From contig QQUY01000001.1 of the NCBI GenBank assembly GCA_003385635.1, forward strand, positions 434,001 to 498,000: a stretch of 64,000 nt of DNA, given 5' to 3'. The first letter of the stretch is position 1. Every line of letters starts with the position of its first letter. A program made the translations under genes and the position numbers. Origin of the DNA: Acidobacteriota bacterium (lineage in GTDB: Bacteria > Acidobacteriota > Blastocatellia > Pyrinomonadales > Pyrinomonadaceae). Under the pieces are notes generated by a model. That model did no database searches. It had not been told where the DNA came from and worked only from the letters and a program-made list of their open reading frames with translations. Positions 59,109-64,000 of the stretch are shown here, in pieces.

Positions 59109-60860
59109 ATGATTAAATTTTCCAGAGCTCTTATCTCTTTGGTTCTTCTGCTGGCCGCCACGTCTTTAGCGGCAGCCCAAACTTCTGAGCGCGAACAGGA
59201 CATCGTGATGGTGCTGCCCTTCGAGAACGGCTCGAGTGCGGAGTTCAATTGGGTGGGTGAGAGCGTGGCTGATTCGCTTTCCGACCTTCTCAAGGTTCCC
59301 GGTCTTTCGGTCGTATCAAATCAGGAGCGCAAAATTGTCCAGCAGCGTTTGAAGATGCCACCGAGCGTCTTGCCCTCGCTTGCCGCGTCACTGAAGCTTG
59401 CGCGCGAGGTTGAGGCGACGTTGCTTGTGATCGGTCGTTACGATGTCGAGCCCGCAAAGGACGATGTCGCCGCGAGCATCACGATCAACGCGAAGATAAT
59501 CAAGGTCAACGAAGGCCGGATACTTGACGAAGAATTTCCAGACGGCTCCCGAAAGACCCGCGAGATCGTCTTGCTTGATGCGCTTGGCAATCTGCAGTCG
59601 ATTCAGGGGCAGCTTGCTTACCAGGTGCTCTACCAGCGAGACAAGGCCCTCGAATATCCCCAGAATCATTTCATCGAACTCGCGACCAAGGTCCCGGCGA
59701 GGGCTTTTGAGGCATACATTAAGGGATTGCTGACGCCGGTTGCCGATGGAAATACACGCGCAAACTTCCTTAAGAACGCGATACGTATCTACGCCGAGGA
59801 AACCGACGGCGGGGTTTATGCAGATCCGGCGGTCGAACTCGGCCATCTCTATCTGGATGCGAAGGAGTATGACGATTCGCTAACTTTTTTCTCGATGATC
59901 AATTCCGAAAGCCCACTGTATCCGGAAGCAGCTTTTTATTCGGGACTTGTTCGCTGGCAGCAGGAAGATTACGAGCAGGCCCTCGCAGTATTGAGCCCGC
60001 TCGCTGAAGACCTAAAGCTGACGAGCGTGTACAACACGATCGGGGCGATTTCGGTAGAAGCTTCCCGCCGGGAAGCGAAGGATGAGAAAAAAGCTGCAAA
60101 GTTTCTTGTTGAGGGAATAGGCTTTCTCGAAAGGGCAGCGGATTCGGAAACCGTTGGAACCTCGTCGAAGTTCAATTACGGTTTTGCGCTGATGCTCCAG
60201 GAGAACTTTGCACAGGCAGCTGACGCCTTTCGCGAGGTTCTGGAGCAAGATCCCGGGGACGGGGAAGCTCAGTTCCTGCTTGCCAAGTCCCTAGAGAAGA
60301 CCGGCGCTTCAGCCGCTCTGGCTACTGACGATCAGGCGCGCCGTCTGCTTGCTTCCGGAAACAGATACGCTGAACTCGAGAGCGAATGGAAAAAGGGTAA
60401 TCTTGGCGGATTCATTTTGCGCGTGAAATGGCCGACTCGCCGCGAGTTCGTCAGCGTCGTTTTCGTGCGCGAACAGGCGCCTGTAACGCGGTCCGTCCCG
60501 AACGAAACTGAACAGCTCCTGGCTTCCGCGCAGTCGCATTACGACGCCGGCCGGGATGAACGAGCGATGGAAGTCTTGCGGCGGATCCTCGTGCAGGAGC
60601 CTATGAGCGCGGAAAGTTATCTGCTTCTTGGAAAGATCCACCTTCGCCGGGGCGACGTCGAGCAGGCTCTGAGTTCTTTTAAGACAGCGCTTTTCTGGAA
60701 GAATGCGCTTGTAGAAGCGCACGTATATCTTGGCAGGATCTATATGCAGAAGGGCGATTGCCTTCAAGCGAAGAACTACTCGCGATCGTCTCTTGAGATC
60801 GACGCCGACGATGAAGAGGCGATCGCGTTCGAAAGACAGGTCGAGAGATGCTCTCGATAA
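59109..60860 (+). CDS. Exported TPR protein with CsgG-like N-terminal domain
   Basis: A 583-residue protein with a signal peptide (1-23, ending AAAQ). Residues 30-150 (IVMVLPFENGSSAEFNWVGESVADSLSDLL and TLLVIGRYDV) resemble the CsgG/TolB-like domain seen also in the CadC-like protein at 47063. TPR-like repeats follow (GVYADPAVELGHLYLDAKEYDDSL; SAESYLLLGKIHLRRGDVEQA). It is probably periplasmic and a scaffold. A solid terminator is found 50 bases after the stop. No direct functional neighbour is seen. Confidence 0.8.
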   Translation: MIKFSRALISLVLLLAATSLAAAQTSEREQDIVMVLPFENGSSAEFNWVGESVADSLSDLLKVPGLSVVSNQERKIVQQRLKMPPSVLPSLAASLKLAREVEATLLVIGRYDVEPAKDDVAASITINAKIIKVNEGRILDEEFPDGSRKTREIVLLDALGNLQSIQGQLAYQVLYQRDKALEYPQNHFIELATKVPARAFEAYIKGLLTPVADGNTRANFLKNAIRIYAEETDGGVYADPAVELGHLYLDAKEYDDSLTFFSMINSESPLYPEAAFYSGLVRWQQEDYEQALAVLSPLAEDLKLTSVYNTIGAISVEASRREAKDEKKAAKFLVEGIGFLERAADSETVGTSSKFNYGFALMLQENFAQAADAFREVLEQDPGDGEAQFLLAKSLEKTGASAALATDDQARRLLASGNRYAELESEWKKGNLGGFILRVKWPTRREFVSVVFVREQAPVTRSVPNETEQLLASAQSHYDAGRDERAMEVLRRILVQEPMSAESYLLLGKIHLRRGDVEQALSSFKTALFWKNALVEAHVYLGRIYMQKGDCLQAKNYSRSSLEIDADDEEAIAFERQVERCSR

Positions 60861-60909
60861 TAGACCATATCGTGTAATTTAAGCATCCGATCTGATCTGA
60901 TTTGGTCCG

Positions 60910-60943
60910 GCCGGTTCTCCTTTGCGGGAACCGGCTTTTCTTG
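60910..60943 (+). terminator. Terminator after the CsgG-like TPR gene
   Basis: GCCGGTTC and GAACCGGC form a perfect 8-bp stem over a 10-base loop, followed by TTTTCTTG. Start 50 bases past the stop. Confidence 0.85.
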
Positions 60944-61020
60944 TTTAAGGGGTTCTCTCGCCCGGGTCATTGCCCGGCTCTGAGACAAGATCTGCATGTT
61001 TTTCGCAGTCAGTGGATTTG

Positions 61021-61036
61021 TGGCACGCAGACTGCA
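61021..61036 (+). promoter_or_regulatory. Sigma-54 (-24/-12) promoter
   Basis: TGGCACG at 61021-61027, four bases, then CTGCA at 61032-61036. The GG (61022-61023) and GC (61034-61035) elements are 12 bases apart, as in the TGGCACG-N4-TTGCW consensus, and only one position differs. The start site would be about 61046. A CTGC-N9-GCAG dyad lies just upstream at 60992-61008. Confidence 0.7.
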
Positions 61037-61045
61037 ATACCTTTG

Positions 61046-61195
61046 ACCGGCTAGCTTGATAAAAATAATCAAGACCCCGCCGCCATCACTTCTCCGAGCG
61101 TGGTTTGCCACTGCGCTTGACCACCTTCCGAGCGTTCCTTCAGTTGTCCTTCCTATTATGAGCCTGGCTAAAGAGCCAGGCTTTCCTCCTTTTAA
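61046..61195 (+). ncRNA. Candidate sigma-54-dependent small RNA
   Basis: The ~150 bases between the sigma-54 promoter and a strong terminator contain no plausible ORF. They hold a hairpin CTTGAT/ATCAAG at 61055-61073 and a GTGG-TTTG-CCAC stem. A 9-base direct repeat TCCGAGCGT occurs at 61093-61101 and 61127-61135. Single-stranded C-rich motifs TCTCC, CTTCC and CTTCC, complementary to Shine-Dalgarno sequences, are present. This is inference from layout; no known RNA family was recognised. Confidence 0.5.
61161..61190 (+). terminator. Terminator of the candidate small RNA
   Basis: AGCCTGGCT pairs with AGCCAGGCT over a 4-base loop, followed by TTTCCTCCTTTT. No protein gene ends immediately upstream. 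Confidence 0.8.
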
Positions 61196-61355
61196 ACGCC
61201 TTATTACGGAATATGTTAGCTGATACGAAGACCCTTCGATCAGATTGCATTGTTCGGCAATCAACAGATCAGTCCGTGAGTATGGAAAAAGCCACTAAAA
61301 CACTTGCATTGAGGGCTGATGACAAAAAGTGGCACGAATCCGATGACAAAATTTG

Positions 61356-61370
61356 AATGAGTCACTCATT
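61356..61370. promoter_or_regulatory. Perfect 15-bp palindrome, possible TetR-type operator
   Basis: AATGAGTCACTCATT is a perfect palindrome centred on one C. It directly touches TTGACA at 61371-61376, a possible -35 element, upstream of lnt. Palindromes with TGAGTNACTCA cores are common TetR-family operators. The regulator is not in the window. Confidence 0.45.
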
Positions 61371-61445
61371 TTGACAGGTCTTTCAGAATGAATGATGTCA
61401 CTCTGAACGGATTACTGTTGGGACCTGTTTTGTTAAAATCAGCTG

Positions 61446-63041
61446 GTGAACTTTTTCAGCAAGGTCTTGTCCGGGCTTCCCCGTCCGGCCTCATTGGTTC
61501 TCTCAGTGGCATCATCAGTCTTGCTGGCACTCTCGTTCCCCGACTTCGAGATATCACTTCTTGCGTGGATCGCTTTTATCCCGTTTCTGTTCGCGATCAT
61601 GCTCGAAAAGGAGAGGCACCTGGCGACGTTCCTGGCAGGCTGGTTGTTTGGCACCGTATTCTTTTTTATCACCTGCTGGTGGCTCACATTCGCCCCGATC
61701 ACTTACGCGGGCTTTCCGGTCATCCCCACATACTTACTCCTGCTCGGCGCGACCGCCGCAGCCGGAGTGTTTTCGGGATTCTTCGGACTCATCTACGGTC
61801 TGGTCCGCCGCGCATTTGGCGCGGCCGCTGTTCTTTCCGCTCCGTTCATATGGATCGCCTTCGAGTTTGCCCGTTGTTGGCTGACGGGGAACAACTGGAA
61901 TGCAGTTGGTTACTCTCAGGCTTTCAATCCGAATTTGATCCAGAACGCCTCCATCGGCGGTGTAGCGCTGACAGGATTCGTTGTTGTCCTTGCCAGTGCA
62001 TTGGCGGTTTTTGCAATAGAATCAGTGATCGACTGGAAGTCGGACAAAGCTTCGTTCCGGCCTCGCACGCTGATCACAGTGTTTCTGTTGCTCCTTCTGC
62101 CCGGGCTTTCTCTGGCACCTTCTCTGCTTTCGCAGAAGCAAACCGATTTTGAGGGCGATCCTGTCGTTTCGGAGATAATCGCTGTTCAGCCGAATGTTCC
62201 TATGTCGGGCCTCGATTTTTCAAAGTGGCGGGCTTTAAGGAAACGACAGACCGATCTGGCGGAAAGCGAGCTTGGAAAGATCGAGAATCGAGAGCGGCCG
62301 GTCACGGTCGTGCTTCCCGAGTCTCCGATGAACTTTCAGTACGCGCTTGATCCGGAATTCAAGGACTACATAGACGGTTTTGCAAGGAATAATCAGGTAT
62401 CCGTGCTTTTCAACTCAGCCGAGCCTGACCCGTCGAGGGAACGGGGTTTCTTTAACTCCGCCGTTCTTGTCGGCCCCGACGGAGGAATGGTCCGGCAATA
62501 CGACAAGATCCACCTTCTTCCGTTTGGCGAATTCGTACCGCTTCCGGAATTCGCACAAGGGTTGATACCCCCGATGGTCGGCCGATTCTCTCATGGAAGC
62601 GAGTATGACCTGTTCGATCTCGGGGGAGGGAAAGCGGGTGTGATGATCTGTTTTGAATCGCACTTCGGTTCCCTCTCGGCAGAATACGCGAGGAACGGCG
62701 CCGACCTGATCATCGAGATGACCAATGACGGATACCTGGGTCCAACCCCTGTACTTCGCCAGCACCTCGCAAATGCGGTCTTTCGTGCGGTTGAGACGGG
62801 AAGGCCGGTCCTGCGCGTTACGAATGTCGGTGTGACCGCGATGATCGACCAACACGGCAAGATATCGGACCGCGCCGATACCTACACGGAAGCTGTAAGG
62901 CATTGGCCGGTGAAAAAAGTAAGCAGGGGGCAAACTTTTTACGTCTTGGCCGGAGAGTGGTTTTCGATCCTCTGTGTTTTGGTTTCTGTGGGTCTCGTCG
63001 TCTTCGCAACGGTCAGCGGACGAAGAAAGCGCGTTCCTTAG
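61446..63041 (+). CDS. lnt: Apolipoprotein N-acyltransferase
   Basis: A 531-residue inner-membrane enzyme that adds the third acyl chain to lipoproteins. The GTG at 61446 is the likely start. Residues 1-215 are the membrane part with about seven helices. The nitrilase-like domain follows with the catalytic triad: Glu in TVVLPESPMNF, Lys in YDKIHLLPFGEFVPL and Cys in GVMICFESHFG. A last membrane segment is near 500-520. Lipoproteins encoded at 25742, 29281 and 30993 would be substrates. A weak ribosome-binding site makes the start slightly uncertain. Confidence 0.94.
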   Translation: MNFFSKVLSGLPRPASLVLSVASSVLLALSFPDFEISLLAWIAFIPFLFAIMLEKERHLATFLAGWLFGTVFFFITCWWLTFAPITYAGFPVIPTYLLLLGATAAAGVFSGFFGLIYGLVRRAFGAAAVLSAPFIWIAFEFARCWLTGNNWNAVGYSQAFNPNLIQNASIGGVALTGFVVVLASALAVFAIESVIDWKSDKASFRPRTLITVFLLLLLPGLSLAPSLLSQKQTDFEGDPVVSEIIAVQPNVPMSGLDFSKWRALRKRQTDLAESELGKIENRERPVTVVLPESPMNFQYALDPEFKDYIDGFARNNQVSVLFNSAEPDPSRERGFFNSAVLVGPDGGMVRQYDKIHLLPFGEFVPLPEFAQGLIPPMVGRFSHGSEYDLFDLGGGKAGVMICFESHFGSLSAEYARNGADLIIEMTNDGYLGPTPVLRQHLANAVFRAVETGRPVLRVTNVGVTAMIDQHGKISDRADTYTEAVRHWPVKKVSRGQTFYVLAGEWFSILCVLVSVGLVVFATVSGRRKRVP

Positions 63042-63097
63042 TTCAGTGCTTTCTGTTGTAAAATTACGACTTTAGTCCGGTTTCGGAATCATCACAT

Positions 63098-64000
63098 ATG
63101 GAACTCAGCGATATTCAAACCAGATACGAAGAGATCAGGAGCAAGGTCTCCCAGCTCGGGAGGTTTCTTTGACGCGCCTGCCAGAGAAAAGGAGTTAAAA
63201 GCACTCGAAGAACAGATCGCCGAACCCGATTTCTGGAATGACCAGGAGCGTGCGCAGAAGATCGTTCAAAAGCGCAGCCGTATCGAGAAATCGCTTGAAC
63301 GGCAGTCCGGGTTCGAGACCCAGCTTTCGGACGTCGAGGTCCTGACCGAGTTCGCAGAAACCGACCCGGCGTCAAAGAAAGAACTTGAAGAGCTGGTTAT
63401 AGATCTCGAAAGGGATGTCGACGAAGCTGAGACGGAAGCGCTACTCTCCGGTGAGAGCGACCCGAACAACGCCATTTGTTCGATCCAGGCTGGCGCGGGC
63501 GGGACCGACGCTCAGGATTGGGCACAGATGCTGATGCGGATGTATTTGCGGTGGGCGGAAAGGAAGGATTTCAAGGTAGAAATACTTGATGAACAGTCCG
63601 GAAGCGAGGCAGGAATCAAGTCAGCGACGTTTCGGGTAGAGGGCGACTATGCGTACGGTCTCCTTGCAGGGGAAGCCGGCGTTCACAGGCTTGTCAGGAT
63701 CTCTCCGTTCAATTCCGGCGGAAGCCGGGAGACTTCTTTCGCTTCGTTCTTCGTATCGCCCGAGATCGACGACGACATCGAGGTCGACATTCAGGAGAAG
63801 GACCTTCGCGTCGACACCTACCGTTCGACCGGTGCCGGAGGCCAGCACGTCAACACAACGGATTCCGCGGTGCGCATCACGCACATTCCGACAGGGATCG
63901 TGGTGACCTGTCAAAACCAGCGTTCACAGATTCAAAACCGCCAGGTGGCGATGCAGGTGCTTCGTTCAAGGCTTTACGAGGTCGAGCTCGAAAAGCGAAG
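63098..64000 (+). CDS. prfB: Peptide chain release factor 2, with programmed +1 frameshift (3' end beyond window)
   Basis: The gene starts at the ATG at 63098 and has an in-frame TGA at 63170-63172 (codon 25). After +1 shifting on CTT TGA C it continues [14 protein letters not shown]... The shift site has an internal Shine-Dalgarno-like GGGAGG three bases before CTT, as in E. coli prfB. Later features are the stop-codon recognition tripeptide SPF in [10 protein letters not shown] and the GGQ motif in [12 protein letters not shown]2 recognises UGA and UAA; the frameshift makes its level self-regulating. The window ends before the C-terminus. Confidence 0.95.

Noticed and set aside
61330..61345. 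Second sigma-54 promoter (TGGCACG at 61330)
   Set aside because: The GC element is missing at the proper distance (CGATG instead of TTGCW).
61388..62152. Plus-strand frame of 254 codons starting before lnt
   Set aside because: It overlaps lnt in another frame with unbalanced composition; lnt carries a full catalytic triad.
63170..63172. TGA in prfB as a frameshift error or broken gene
   Set aside because: It is the classical CTT TGA C programmed site with a correctly spaced internal Shine-Dalgarno-like sequence, and the +1 frame continues RF2.

Overview
The window looks like chromosomal DNA of an Acidobacteriota member, probably a Blastocatellia/Pyrinomonadaceae-type organism. This is inferred from gene style: zinc-ribbon parvulin, CadC-like winged-helix/TPR protein, Oar-like TonB receptor, many FG-GAP/UnbV-type proteins and several DinB-like proteins. 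No 16S rRNA is present, so the assignment is tentative. Gene density is high, with one tRNA (Glu-UUC), no CRISPR array, no prophage and no transposase.

Layout: 1-3.5 kb holds a truncated gene end, two unrecognised genes, an RlmD-type rRNA methyltransferase and an M48 protease. From 3.6 to 13.5 kb, on the minus strand, are cutA, a LOG protein, fabI, a PfkB kinase, a VOC protein, mtnP, a parvulin isomerase, the methylmalonyl-CoA epimerase/MeaB pair and a DinB protein. From 13.6 to 22.5 kb lies a signalling region: a hybrid histidine kinase, small stress-type membrane proteins, an NtrC-type sigma-54 activator, a degenerate histidine kinase, a repeat/glycine-zipper envelope protein and a YggT-like protein. 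From 23.0 to 32 kb is an UnbU/UnbV module: an RnfD-like membrane protein, three FG-GAP/ASPIC-UnbV exported proteins and a TPR lipoprotein, followed by an acyl-CoA dehydrogenase. From 33.2 to 39.3 kb are rluB, a four-helix-bundle gene, scpB, scpA, a DinB gene, DUF2237, an ArsC/Spx-like gene with an in-frame UGA, trpS and a site-2 protease. From 39.4 to 47 kb are DoxX, ATP-grasp, EEP-phosphatase, GNAT, NRDE, a DedA/ATP-grasp fusion, DoxX and DinB genes. From 47 to 64 kb are a CadC-like TPR protein, a Fis-like protein, a TonB receptor, polA, an AraC regulator, a beta-lactamase-like hydrolase, tRNA-Glu, a TPR protein, lnt and the 5' part of prfB.

The most striking observations are these. (1) The ArsC-like gene at 37234-37596, overlapping the trpS stop as TAATG, has TGA exactly where the first redox cysteine of its CxxC belongs and a stem-loop directly after it, so it is a candidate selenoprotein. 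(2) At least ten intergenic arrays have a strict 7-nt period but different unit sequences, and many of them hold or touch the stop codon of the neighbouring gene. (3) A near-consensus sigma-54 promoter at 61021-61036 lies about 150 nt before a strong terminator with no ORF between, so it is a candidate sigma-54-dependent small RNA. (4) An UnbU/UnbV/TPR export module has two intergenic spacers that are long inverted repeats. prfB carries the classical +1 programmed frameshift, so two recoded genes may sit in this window.
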